A DNA stretch of 10,960 nt from Synechococcus sp. MED650 (GCA_002691345.1 NZHI01000059.1:23545-34504), one strand, 5' to 3'; shown: positions 1 to 6,895, counted from the first letter of the stretch. The notes: generated by a model from the sequence alone, not told the origin. A program made the numbers and translations.

Positions 1-348
1 ATCTTGATCAGCAGCCAGTTCGGCGAAGGCCCGAAGATCGGCGGCAGGAGGCGCCACCACCACCGTCGTCTCCTGCGATGACATCAACTGAAGTTTCGGA
101 GAATCTCCCGGAGCCAGCCCCTGCCAGGCCACCTCGGGAAACACGTCCCCGCAGGCCTCAACCGAAGCCTGTCCGACGCGAAAGCCCCGCAGGAAATCCT
201 CATTAGAAACAGCATCGCCCCTCCCCGCGGGCAGCATCACCACCATGCGAGGCCGGATCAGCCCACTGGTCACGAGAGCCTGACAACCGATCAATGTTGC
301 CGCGATAAAACTCCACGACAGCCAAGGCCAGCAGCTCCACACAGGCAT
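1..348 (-). CDS. Probable lipoprotein, possibly a periplasmic-binding-like protein (3' end outside window)
   Basis: An open minus-strand frame of 116 codons runs from an ATG at 348 off the left edge, so only the N-terminal part is visible. An in-frame TGA lies two codons upstream (352-354), which fixes the start region. The N-terminus is hydrophobic and Trp-rich, with a lipobox-like L-I-G-C ending at Cys22, which suggests a lipid-anchored exported protein; the n-region lacks the usual positive charges, so this is not certain. After about residue 34 comes a beta strand-like RMVVMLPAG, then a helix-like segment containing FLRGFRVGQ, and later TTVVVAPPAADL. This order is reminiscent of type 1 periplasmic ligand-binding folds, but that is inference from pattern only. 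It begins 33 bases after the stop of the preceding small membrane-protein gene and is probably the last visible member of the hemH-ilvB transcription unit. Confidence 0.7.
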   Translation of the reverse strand, partial: MPVWSCWPWLSWSFIAATLIGCQALVTSGLIRPRMVVMLPAGRGDAVSNEDFLRGFRVGQASVEACGDVFPEVAWQGLAPGDSPKLQLMSSQETTVVVAPPAADLRAFAELAADQD

Positions 349-381
349 CGTTCAGGGGGAAGGGAACCCACTTCCGACAAG

Positions 382-609
382 CTAGGGAGTGCGATCAGCC
401 TTGTCTGGCGTCGTGGTATCGGGCTTGTCATCTCCGCTGGAAATCTGGGAGAGCCAACCGGCCAGCAACAGACCAGCACCGATGGTGATCGCCAGAGTTC
501 TGTTCTCAGCTGCTGCCCCTTGCCCCCAGGCGGCCGTCGCAAGGAAGGCTCCCCCAAGGAGAAGACAAGGCACAAGCACGATGCCGCGAGCGATCCGATT
601 GTCAGCCAT
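382..609 (-). CDS. Small two-helix membrane protein, conserved-hypothetical type
   Basis: This 75-residue protein starts at the ATG at 609, and that start sits inside the end of the upstream gene (ATGGCTGA, where TGA is the upstream stop), which implies translational coupling. The N-terminus MADNRIARG is short and basic. It is followed by a hydrophobic segment at about residues 10-28, a short loop rich in Gly, Ala and Glu, a second hydrophobic segment at about 39-54, and a polar, acidic C-terminal tail rich in Asp, Thr, Pro and Lys (from about residue 58). This is a helical hairpin membrane protein. A longer reading from an ATG at 660 would overlap the upstream gene by more than 50 bases and is less likely. 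I recognise no family and assign no function; its neighbours suggest only co-transcription with ilvB. Confidence 0.72.
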   Translation of the reverse strand: MADNRIARGIVLVPCLLLGGAFLATAAWGQGAAAENRTLAITIGAGLLLAGWLSQISSGDDKPDTTTPDKADRTP

Positions 610-982
610 TGGAACGACTTGCAGTTGCTCCGCAGCTGTTGGTGGCCAGACCAGCGGCAATCAAACCCGTGCTGAGATCTTGCGAATCACCGATCGGTGT
701 AACCCGGGCAATGAGCTGACCATCACGACTACCAACAGGTCGAAGGTTCACCCGCCGGCGGCGGGGGAGCTGCTGTCGCAACCAACTCAGGGCCTCAGGC
801 TCTTGGCTGGTCTGAACGGATGAACAAGCCAGCTCAATGGTGTAGGTGCGGTTGTGATCGCCAACCTGCAGCAAAGAACTGCTGCGCACCTGAAGAACCT
901 CAGCGGCTGATGCCGGTGCGGCAAGGCCCACGAGCAACAACACCCCCACAATCAGCGAGTGGATCAAAGGGAAGCGCCGCAC
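602..982 (-). CDS. Exported protein with degenerate staphylococcal-nuclease-like domain
   Basis: I place the start at the GTG at 982, giving 126 residues. That leaves a textbook signal peptide: basic VRRF, a Leu/Val-rich core, and the cleavage site A-S-A before AEVLQ at about residue 26. An ATG at 1033 is also in frame but would overlap ilvB by 70 bases and hide the signal peptide. The mature part follows the order of a staphylococcal nuclease (SNase) OB-fold: strands through RTYTIEL, a helix EALSWLRQQL, a strand VNLRPVG, then RDGQLIARV and the terminal helix DLSTGLIAAGLA, which matches the family's 'G-x-x-A-x-V...L-V-x-x-G-L-A' ending. The catalytic Arg and Glu of the R-L-x-x-I-D-A-P-E motif and the later Arg appear replaced (IELACSSV and DGQL), so nuclease activity is unlikely. 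The start overlaps the end of ilvB by 19 bases. The SNase relation is inferred by eye; that it is a real exported protein is more certain. Confidence 0.68.
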   Translation of the reverse strand: MRRFPLIHSLIVGVLLLVGLAAPASAAEVLQVRSSSLLQVGDHNRTYTIELACSSVQTSQEPEALSWLRQQLPRRRRVNLRPVGSRDGQLIARVTPIGDSQDLSTGLIAAGLATNSCGATASRSNG

Positions 983-2820
983 TCGGGACAGAATCGATGT
1001 TCGTGGGCCGTTGTAGCGCCGCAGGCCGAGCAATTGCGAGTGGTACCCATGGCGAGCTCGGGATGGGAGGGAAGACCAACCATCTGGGCATTGCTCTTGC
1101 CAGGAGGGACCATCGGGTAGCAGTTTTCACCGCGGCGCACATGCACATCGATCAACATCGGGCCGGGAGCCCTCAGTGCAGCGTTTAGGGCGCTGTGGAG
1201 GTTGTCCCGCTCACGGATGTGCACACCGTCCACACCAAATGATCGTGCCAGGGCAATGAAATCAGGCATGCCGTTGAGCATGTCTGAAGCGGAATAGCGC
1301 TCTTCATAGAAACTCTCCTGCCACTGACGCACCATCCCCTGCCAGTGGTTGTTGACGATCACCACCTTCACGGGGAGGCCATAGGCGGCCAACGTTCCAA
1401 GCTCCTGGATGTTCATCAGGATGCTGGCGTCACCGGCGATACACACCACCTGACGCTCAGGACAAGCCACCTGAGCCCCCATCGCCGCAGGCATACCGAA
1501 ACCCATCGTGCCAAGACCAGCACTGCTGATCCAGCCCCGCGGCCCATTGCGGAGATACTGGGCGGCCCACATTTGATGCTGGCCAACATCAGTGGTGACG
1601 ATGGCATCGGGGGCCAAGTCGCGCACCGCCATCAGAACTTCCTGGGGATAAATGGCGCCCTCAGGGGTCGGAACGGAGAGCGGGTAGCGCTGCTTCCACT
1701 GATCGATCCGCTCGAGCCAAGCCGCCGTGCACGGTTCAACCTGGCGCTGGAGACTCAGCTCCACCAGGCGGGCCAGACTCAGGCCAAGATCACCGAGAAC
1801 GGCCACCTCGGGGAGGCGGTTCTTACCGATTTCGGCGGGGTCAATTTCAAAATGAACGACCTTGGCTCGTGGCGCGAACGTGTCCAGCTTTCCGGTCACG
1901 CGATCATCGAACCGAGCCCCAACGGCGATCAGCAGATCGCATTCCGTCACGGCGAAGTTTGCGTAGGCCGTGCCGTGCATGCCCAACATGCCGACGGACA
2001 GACGATCGTTTTCGTCGAACGCCCCTTTGCCCATCAAGGTGGTGGTCACCGGCAACTGGAAGCGTTCCGCCAGCACACGCAGACTGTCGTGGGCACCGGC
2101 GGAGATCGCTCCTCCACCCACGTAAAGCAGCGGACGATTGGCTTCCGCAATCAGATCCAAGGCGTCGCGGATCGGTTGATCCAACGGTGGTTTGGGTTGG
2201 CTGAAACCCGTGGGGATGACTGATCCCGGTTCCACCGGGACGTAGTCGAACATCTCCTGGCCGACATCTTTTGGGACATCGATCAACACAGGCCCGGGGC
2301 GACCGCTGGCCGCAATCAGGAAGGCCTGGGCCACGATCGCCCCAAGATCCGCAGGATCACGCACCACCCAGGAGTGCTTCACGATCGGCAGGGTGATGCC
2401 GAAAATATCGGTTTCTTGGAAGGCATCGGTGCCGATGGCCGGGCGGGGAACCTGGCCTGTGATCACCACCATGGGCACAGAGTCCATTTGGGCGGTGGCA
2501 ATGCCCGTTACCAAGTTGGTGGCACCGGGGCCAGATGTCCCGAAGCAGACACCCACCTTGCCCGTCGCCCGGGCATAGGCATCAGCCGCATGGGTTCCCG
2601 CCTGCTCATGACGCACCAGGATGTGCTTCACCCAACCTTCGCTTTCGGCGATATGAAGCGCGTCGTAAATCGGGAGGATGGCGCCGCCCGGATACCCAAA
2701 AATCGTGTCAACTCCGTGACGGCGCAGGGCATCCATCAGGGCTGTGGCACCTGACACCTGAGCCGCAGCATGTCCAGCCAGCTCCCCTGCGACGGTCGTT
2801 GACGCGGAAGTGACAGTCAC
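964..2820 (-). CDS. ilvB: Acetolactate synthase large subunit (AHAS catalytic subunit) with C-terminal zinc ribbon
   Basis: This thiamine-diphosphate enzyme condenses two pyruvates to acetolactate, or pyruvate with 2-ketobutyrate, at the first shared step of valine, leucine and isoleucine synthesis. I chose the GTG at 2820 (618 residues), because the frame upstream, open to an ATG at 2925, runs into hemH. The N-terminal pyrimidine-binding domain has FGYPGGAILPIYDAL and the catalytic Glu72 in RHEQAG. A central domain follows, with the FAD-associated segments. The C-terminal diphosphate-binding domain has the G463-D464 to N-N (about 490-491) motif and WQGMVRQWQ. After the usual end of the family, a 22-residue tail carries C597-x2-C600-x10-C611-x2-C614, a zinc-ribbon pattern not needed by characterised AHAS enzymes. 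The regulatory subunit IlvN is not in the window. It lies 67 bases downstream of hemH on the same strand and is probably co-transcribed with it. Confidence 0.96.
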   Translation of the reverse strand: MTVTSASTTVAGELAGHAAAQVSGATALMDALRRHGVDTIFGYPGGAILPIYDALHIAESEGWVKHILVRHEQAGTHAADAYARATGKVGVCFGTSGPGATNLVTGIATAQMDSVPMVVITGQVPRPAIGTDAFQETDIFGITLPIVKHSWVVRDPADLGAIVAQAFLIAASGRPGPVLIDVPKDVGQEMFDYVPVEPGSVIPTGFSQPKPPLDQPIRDALDLIAEANRPLLYVGGGAISAGAHDSLRVLAERFQLPVTTTLMGKGAFDENDRLSVGMLGMHGTAYANFAVTECDLLIAVGARFDDRVTGKLDTFAPRAKVVHFEIDPAEIGKNRLPEVAVLGDLGLSLARLVELSLQRQVEPCTAAWLERIDQWKQRYPLSVPTPEGAIYPQEVLMAVRDLAPDAIVTTDVGQHQMWAAQYLRNGPRGWISSAGLGTMGFGMPAAMGAQVACPERQVVCIAGDASILMNIQELGTLAAYGLPVKVVIVNNHWQGMVRQWQESFYEERYSASDMLNGMPDFIALARSFGVDGVHIRERDNLHSALNAALRAPGPMLIDVHVRRGENCYPMVPPGKSNAQMVGLPSHPELAMGTTRNCSACGATTAHEHRFCPECGASL

Positions 2821-2887
2821 AGAGGCGACGAAGCAATGACCCTCAAGGTTAAGGGCCGGACGGGACGCTGTCTTGCTGGCTGCGTTG

Positions 2888-4063
2888 TCAAAGCAGTCCG
2901 AGCGCATGCAGCGGACCATGGCCACTGATCAGCTCCAAAAGAAAAGCAGAGAAACCGATCATGGCCAGGCGGCCATTCCAGACTTCTGAACTGTTGTTCC
3001 AGCCCCACTCCCACTTCTCCTGCGGGTAGAGCTTCACCTTGGTGGGCAGTTCTGCAGCAGCATCGAGACTGACTTCCGGACCGTTAAGGCTTGCGGAAAC
3101 AAGATCTGCCAACCCCTCAATGAAGGGCGGATAGGTGTCCAGTGCGCGGACGCGACGGAAATTAACCACTCCAGCCTCGGTGGCCAGTTCGCGGTACTCG
3201 ATATCGATCTCTTCGAGCGTTTCGATGTGCTCGCTCACGAAACTGATCGGCACCACCACCAAATCATTGGTCTTGTCCTTCCCGAGCTCCTCAAGCGCTT
3301 CCTCGGTGTAGGGCTTGAGCCACTCCACAGGGCCGACACGGCTTTGATAGGCCAAGGTGTGGGGATTGTCATGGCCCATGACTTGGGCCAGCTCCTGCAT
3401 GATCAAGCCGGTGCAGGCTTCGATTTCTTTCTGATAAGGATCGCCGGCTTCCTCCACGTAGCTCTTGGGAACGCCATGGGCACTGAAAAAGACATGGGCC
3501 TTGGCAGGGTCGTCGCTGTTGCGAACTTCTTCTGCAATCAGCTCAGCCATCGCCCGCACATAGCCCGGATGGTCGAACCAGCTGCGAATGCAACGGATCG
3601 GAAGTTTCTCGAATGCCGCATCGCCCTGCCTCAGCCGTTGAAGCTCTCGGAAACTCGAGCCGCTCGTGCTGATCGAGAAATGGGGATAGAGAGGGAGAAC
3701 CACCACTTCGTCCATGCCATCAGCTTTGATATCGGCAACAGCGGACTCGGTGAACGGGTGCCAGTAGCGCATCGCCACATAGCTGGTGGCGTCGATTCCA
3801 CGCTGACGCAGCAAGCTTTGCAGCTCTCGGGCCTGCTGCTCAGTGATACGCCGCAACGGTGAACCGCCGCCGATGGAGCGATAGGCCTCCTGTGACTTTC
3901 CACTGCGGAGGGTGCTGATCAACCAAGCCAGGGGCTTCTGCAGAGCCGGGCTCGGCAGGCGAATGATCTCCGGATCCGCAAAAAGGTTGTAGAGAAAAGG
4001 TCCAACATCCTGAATGCGCTCGGGGCCACCCAGGTTGAGCAGGACGACGCCGACGCGAGACAT
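2888..4063 (-). CDS. hemH: Ferrochelatase with C-terminal chlorophyll-binding-like (CAB) domain
   Basis: HemH inserts ferrous iron into protoporphyrin IX to make protoheme. The ATG at 4063 (391 residues, [15 protein letters not shown]) gives the standard family N-terminus; an ATG three codons earlier is possible. The conserved metal-site His is H196 in FFSAHGVP, and the conserved acidic residue is E278 in [12 protein letters not shown]. The last part is the cyanobacterial and chloroplast extension: a linker, then [12 protein letters not shown] (E360, N363, R365), the E-x-x-N-x-R motif of light-harvesting-like helices, within one hydrophobic transmembrane segment ending in GLL. In studied cyanobacteria this tail anchors the enzyme in the membrane and influences dimerisation and the balance of heme to chlorophyll; applying that here is inference. 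The gene is transcribed divergently from the recombinase-like gene and is probably first in the hemH-ilvB unit. Confidence 0.97.
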   Translation of the reverse strand: MSRVGVVLLNLGGPERIQDVGPFLYNLFADPEIIRLPSPALQKPLAWLISTLRSGKSQEAYRSIGGGSPLRRITEQQARELQSLLRQRGIDATSYVAMRYWHPFTESAVADIKADGMDEVVVLPLYPHFSISTSGSSFRELQRLRQGDAAFEKLPIRCIRSWFDHPGYVRAMAELIAEEVRNSDDPAKAHVFFSAHGVPKSYVEEAGDPYQKEIEACTGLIMQELAQVMGHDNPHTLAYQSRVGPVEWLKPYTEEALEELGKDKTNDLVVVPISFVSEHIETLEEIDIEYRELATEAGVVNFRRVRALDTYPPFIEGLADLVSASLNGPEVSLDAAAELPTKVKLYPQEKWEWGWNNSSEVWNGRLAMIGFSAFLLELISGHGPLHALGLL

Positions 4064-4134
4064 AGACAGCACACCGAAATTGGGGGTTGAGCGTAGCCGC
4101 CGCGGACGCGATCCTTGGCGTCAACGACACATTT
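4064..4134. promoter_or_regulatory. Divergent intergenic region, candidate hemH promoter
   Basis: This 71-base gap separates the divergent hemH and recombinase-like starts, so it should carry at least the hemH promoter. On the minus strand TACGCT (4095 to 4090) fits the cyanobacterial TAnnnT -10 pattern, about 27 bases before the hemH ATG. A TTGACG lies at 4124-4119, but its 23-base distance from TACGCT is too long for a standard -35. I see no good -10 for the plus-strand gene. If that gene used the TTG at 4087 instead of the ATG at 4135, the gap would shrink to 23 bases. No operator repeat was seen. Confidence 0.35.
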
Positions 4135-5289
4135 ATGACGCTCGAAAAGGCACTGATCGAGGCCAATTCAAGACTGGCCAGCCAGGAATCCAAGCTCCGA
4201 ATCGAGCAGCGAGGGCGCAGGCTGAATCTGAGGGGCCCCCTGCCGTTGCGTGAAGACCCGTGCAGAACAGCTCTGCAGCGCATCAGCCTTGGGGTGATCG
4301 CAGATGCGACGGGTCTCGATCAGGCCTTCACCACAGCAACCCTGATTCAACTTCAGCTGAATCAGGGCAACTTCGACTGGTCGAACTGGTCAGCACGCTC
4401 CGCGGGAACTCAGGCAAAAGGAGGCGGGCAATCCGTTGAATCCGCTCTCAAGACCTTCGAGACAGCATTTTTTGCCGATCCCAGGCGACGGCGTTCGCCA
4501 GCAGGAAGCCGCACCACCTGGACCGGGGCCTATCTCCCTTACTTGCGACGGCTCGCCACCCAATCGCAGGGCCGCCGCCTCGACAGCTCGCTGCTGCTGG
4601 AAACGCTGTGCAGCTACGAGGACGGCAGCCGCAGCAGGCAGCAGTGCGCCACTGCATTAGCAGCCCTTGCCCGTCACCAAGAGATTTCATTACCGGAGGA
4701 CTGGCGCCAAGAAGCCGGTGGGTATGGGCTGCACCGGGCCCGCTTCCGGCAATTGCCAACGGATCGGCAGATTCTCGAAGCTGCGATGGCGATCCCAAAC
4801 CCCCATTGGCGTTTGGCCTTCGGACTGATGGCCACCTACGGGCTAAGGAACCATGAAGTGTTTTTCTGCGACTGTTCCGCACTTGGCGACGGTGGGGATC
4901 AGGTGCTGCGGGTGCTGCCCACCACCAAGACCGGTGAACACCAGAGCTGGCCCTTCCACCCCGACTGGGTGGAGCGGTTCGGACTGCGGGAACTGGCCGA
5001 AACCCCCAAAGCACTGCCGGCGATCTGTACCGACCTGCGCCGCACCACGCTTCAGCAAGTGGGGCGACGGGTGAGTGAACAGTTCCGCCGCTATGGCTTA
5101 CCGATTACCCCCTACGACCTGCGCCATGCCTGGGCGGTGCGCACGATTCACATCGGCCTGCCGGACACCGTCGCCGCCAGAATGATGGGACACTCCGTAG
5201 CGATCCACACCCGCACCTATCACCACTGGATCACCCGCCGTGATCAGCAGCAGGCGGTGGACGCGGCGCTGGCGCGTCAGCGGGCCTGA
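4135..5289 (+). CDS. Tyrosine-recombinase/integrase-family protein, chromosomal
   Basis: This 384-residue protein has the layout of a tyrosine recombinase. An arm-type DNA-binding region at about residues 1-55 includes KLRIEQRGRRLNLRGPLP and RISLG. A helical core-binding region spans about 100-190, and the catalytic domain about 200-384. The catalytic residues read R238 (YGLRNHE), K265 (TTKTGEH), Y327-x-x-R330 (PYDLRHAW), H353 (MMGHS) and the nucleophile Y362 (RTYHHW); the usual first His of H-x-x-R is Tyr. All other key residues are kept, so strand cleavage is plausible. The start is the ATG at 4135; an in-frame TTG at 4087 would add 16 residues. There is no tRNA, excisionase or phage gene nearby, and the gene is followed after 13 bases by a methyltransferase gene, so this looks like a resident chromosomal gene rather than a recent mobile element. 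Substrate site and role are unknown; a resolvase or Xer-like role is possible but unproven. Confidence 0.88.
   Translation: MTLEKALIEANSRLASQESKLRIEQRGRRLNLRGPLPLREDPCRTALQRISLGVIADATGLDQAFTTATLIQLQLNQGNFDWSNWSARSAGTQAKGGGQSVESALKTFETAFFADPRRRRSPAGSRTTWTGAYLPYLRRLATQSQGRRLDSSLLLETLCSYEDGSRSRQQCATALAALARHQEISLPEDWRQEAGGYGLHRARFRQLPTDRQILEAAMAIPNPHWRLAFGLMATYGLRNHEVFFCDCSALGDGGDQVLRVLPTTKTGEHQSWPFHPDWVERFGLRELAETPKALPAICTDLRRTTLQQVGRRVSEQFRRYGLPITPYDLRHAWAVRTIHIGLPDTVAARMMGHSVAIHTRTYHHWITRRDQQQAVDAALARQRA
4340..4367. repeat. Perfect 10-base inverted repeat with 8-base spacer inside the recombinase gene
   Basis: CCCTGATTCA at 4340-4349 and TGAATCAGGG at 4358-4367 are exact reverse complements separated by ACTTCAGC. 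A second palindrome, TTCAGCTGAA (4352-4361), overlaps it. The whole lies in codons for a Gln/Leu-rich stretch (LIQLQLNQ) in the N-terminal third of the recombinase-like protein. It could form an RNA hairpin, or it could be a two-arm binding site of the size that tyrosine recombinases use. It may also be a chance result of the coding sequence. The repeat itself is certain; its function is not. Confidence 0.6.
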
Positions 5290-5302
5290 CTTTGCGATTC
5301 CG

Positions 5303-5950
5303 ATGACCTCTTTCTTAAGGCCTCTCGCCTATCGCTATCGCTGGATCTACGACACAGTCACCGCCGTTTCGTCACTGAGCGTTGGGGGAGTGGAGCGCCT
5401 GCGAGCTCTAGGGCTCGAAGCACTCCAACCCAGACTGGAGCCGAGGGCTGAGGTGCTCGACCTTTGTTGCGGGAGCGGAGAAGCGGCTGCTCCATGGCTG
5501 GAGGCCGGATTCAAGGTGGCGGGCCTGGATGTTTCCCCGTTGGCTCTGTCGCTGGCCGCGCAACGCCATCCCGCGATGGAACGGGTGGAGGGGCTTGCGG
5601 AGGATCCCCCTCTGCCGGATGCCAGCTTTGCTGCCATCCAGCTGAGCGTTGCCCTGCACGAATTCCCCAGGGAGGAGCGGGCCCAGGTGTTGCAGCAGTG
5701 CCTGCGGTTGCTCAAGCCAGGCGGTTGGCTCGTGGTGGTGGACCTGCACCCCGCAGGCGCGTGGCTGCGGCTTCCCCAGCAACTCTTCTGCGCCCTGTTT
5801 GAAACCGACACCGCCACCGCCATGCTGGAGGACGATCTGCCCGCTCAACTTGAACAACTTGGTTTCACTGCAGTGAACCAAGAGCTGCTGGCCGGCCAGG
5901 CTTTGCAGCGCATTACCGCCTCACGCCCCCCCAGCTCCGAGCAACCATGA
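5303..5950 (+). CDS. Class I SAM-dependent methyltransferase
   Basis: This 215-residue protein is a compact Rossmann-fold methyltransferase of the Methyltransf_11 / UbiE-like type. The S-adenosylmethionine motif I is VLDLCCGSG (residues 51-59), the acidic residue after strand 2 is D76 in GLDVS, and later elements include SVALHEFPREER and LRLLKPGGWLVVVDLHP, the family's motif before strand 5. An N-terminal helix-rich part (YRYRWIYDTVTAV) resembles that of small quinone or tetrapyrrole methyltransferases, but the substrate cannot be read from the sequence. The ATG at 5303 lies 13 bases after the recombinase stop, and the stop overlaps the cobO start as ATGA, so it is probably translationally coupled to cobO. 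A cobamide-related substrate is possible only by association; it does not look like the known corrin-ring methyltransferases. Confidence 0.85.
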   Translation: MTSFLRPLAYRYRWIYDTVTAVSSLSVGGVERLRALGLEALQPRLEPRAEVLDLCCGSGEAAAPWLEAGFKVAGLDVSPLALSLAAQRHPAMERVEGLAEDPPLPDASFAAIQLSVALHEFPREERAQVLQQCLRLLKPGGWLVVVDLHPAGAWLRLPQQLFCALFETDTATAMLEDDLPAQLEQLGFTAVNQELLAGQALQRITASRPPSSEQP

Positions 5951-6612
5951 GCAACAACGACCTCGATCAATCCGCCGCGGAGCTCGGGATGGGAGGCAAG
6001 CTTGCCCCCGAAACCGATGACGCCGGGTATCGCAAACGGATGGAACGGCGCCAACAGGTGCAGAAGCAGCGGGTGGAAGAACGCAATCAGGAAAAGGGAT
6101 TAATTCTGGTGTTCACCGGCCAGGGCAAAGGCAAAACCACCGCAGGTCTTGGCCTGGTGCTCCGCACCCTTGGCCACGGAGAGCGCGTGGCGATTGTGCA
6201 GTTCATCAAAGGGGGATGGGAACCGGGAGAAGCGCGGGCGCTGAAAGCGTTTGGCGACCAGGTGAGCTGGCATGCCCTTGGTGAAGGGTTCACCTGGGAA
6301 ACCCAGGACCGAGAACGGGATCAACAGCTGGTGGAAGCGGCGTGGGAAACCGCCCTGGGTTACCTGCGCGACAGCTCCGTGAAATTGGTGCTGTTGGATG
6401 AGCTGAATGTCGCTCTGAAGCTCGGCTACATCAGCGCCGAGACGGTCATTGCCGGTTTAAACGAACGTCCAGCACTGACCCATGTGGCCGTCACCGGACG
6501 TGGCGCGCCTGAGGCGTTGGTGGCGCGAGCCGATTTGGTCACCGAGATGACCTTGGTCCACCACCCCTTCCGCGAACAGGGTGTGAAGGCCCAGGCAGGG
6601 ATCGAGTTCTGA
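5947..6612 (+). CDS. cobO: Cob(I)yrinic acid a,c-diamide adenosyltransferase (ATP:corrinoid adenosyltransferase)
   Basis: CobO (also BtuR or CobA) transfers the 5'-deoxyadenosyl group of ATP to reduced corrinoids, forming the Co-C bond of adenosyl-cobamides; in marine Synechococcus the final product is thought to be pseudocobalamin. The 221-residue protein has the P-loop GQGKGKTT at residues 58-65, followed by AGLGLVLRTLGHG, IVQFIKGGW, and VLLDELNVAL with D151-E152 at the Walker B position. TGRGAPEALVARADLVTEM and the C-terminal KAQAGIEF are typical family endings. About 50 residues precede the P-loop, including a basic, Gln/Glu-rich helix (RKRMERRQQVQKQ), as is common in the family. The start codon overlaps the methyltransferase stop (ATGA). 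Other corrinoid synthesis genes are not in the window. Confidence 0.95.
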   Translation: MSNNDLDQSAAELGMGGKLAPETDDAGYRKRMERRQQVQKQRVEERNQEKGLILVFTGQGKGKTTAGLGLVLRTLGHGERVAIVQFIKGGWEPGEARALKAFGDQVSWHALGEGFTWETQDRERDQQLVEAAWETALGYLRDSSVKLVLLDELNVALKLGYISAETVIAGLNERPALTHVAVTGRGAPEALVARADLVTEMTLVHHPFREQGVKAQAGIEF

Positions 6613-6626
6613 TGAAGCTCAGCGGC

Positions 6627-6812
6627 TCAGGCCGCCTCGAGATCATCCTGCAAATGACGCGTGGCGGCGGTGAGCACAGACAAGCCACTCACCAAGAGCG
6701 CGCGATGCACCACTGGATCCCTCCAACAGGACGGATCCTGACTGGCCCGCTCCAAAGCAGAAAGGGTGAGCCGGGCCATCACTGCGCTGTGCGTGGCGTC
6801 GCTCTCAGGCAT
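6627..6812 (-). CDS. Small protein of unknown function (61 residues)
   Basis: An ATG at 6812 opens a 61-residue frame on the minus strand that fills most of the gap between cobO and pyrH. The protein is soluble and helical in character: [31 protein letters not shown], then [17 protein letters not shown], with regular hydrophobic spacing that looks like genuine coding. I know no family for it. It converges on cobO with 14 bases between the stops and diverges from pyrH. A plus-strand frame over the same bases (6612-6896) has an unnatural residue mix with many His, Arg, Ser and Cys and is the less likely reading. An inner ATG at residue 12 is a possible alternative start. Confidence 0.55.
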   Translation of the reverse strand: MPESDATHSAVMARLTLSALERASQDPSCWRDPVVHRALLVSGLSVLTAATRHLQDDLEAA

Positions 6813-6866
6813 GCAAGAACAGCGGTTTTCCTATCCAAGCGGCGATCTGGAAGCTGTGCCAGTGCT

Positions 6867-6895
6867 TGCTACTGTCAAAAGGATCTGGACCGTTG
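6867..6895 (+). promoter_or_regulatory. Candidate extended -10 promoter or leader of pyrH
   Basis: TGCTACTGT at 6867-6875 fits an extended -10 (TGn-TAnnnT) with no clear -35. It would place the transcript start near 6882. AAGGA at 6879-6883 could be a ribosome-binding site for the pyrH ATG at 6896, although the 12-base spacing is long. The two readings partly exclude each other, because a start at 6882 would remove most of the AAGGA. A promoter is expected here because the upstream gene is on the other strand. Confidence 0.3.

Noticed and set aside
1054-1070. 17-base direct match (GAGCTCGGGATGGGAGG) with 5980-5996
   Set aside because: Both copies lie in unrelated coding regions (ilvB antisense and cobO sense) and read as ordinary codons in each; no further similarity beyond about 20 bases, so chance is the simplest explanation.
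1345-2223. Long plus-strand open frame (292 codons) antisense to ilvB
   Set aside because: It mirrors the GC-rich third positions of ilvB; the predicted protein is rich in His, Arg, Gln and Gly with no domain pattern, while ilvB on the other strand is unmistakable.
3227-3862. Plus-strand open frame (211 codons) inside hemH
   Set aside because: Antisense shadow of a strongly conserved ferrochelatase; no recognisable motif.
4135-5289. Prophage or integrative element anchored by the recombinase-like gene
   Set aside because: No attachment-site repeats, tRNA gene, other phage genes or composition shift on either side; flanking genes are housekeeping genes.
2888-6612. A dedicated tetrapyrrole or cobamide gene cluster (hemH, methyltransferase, cobO)
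   Set aside because: hemH is divergent from the other two and separated by a recombinase gene, and the methyltransferase does not resemble corrin-ring enzymes, so adjacency alone does not support a pathway cluster.
6622-6635. GCGGC-TCAG-GCCGC hairpin at the cobO/small-gene junction as a terminator
   Set aside because: The stem is only 5 bp, its loop contains the stop codon of the minus-strand gene, and no T-run follows on either strand.
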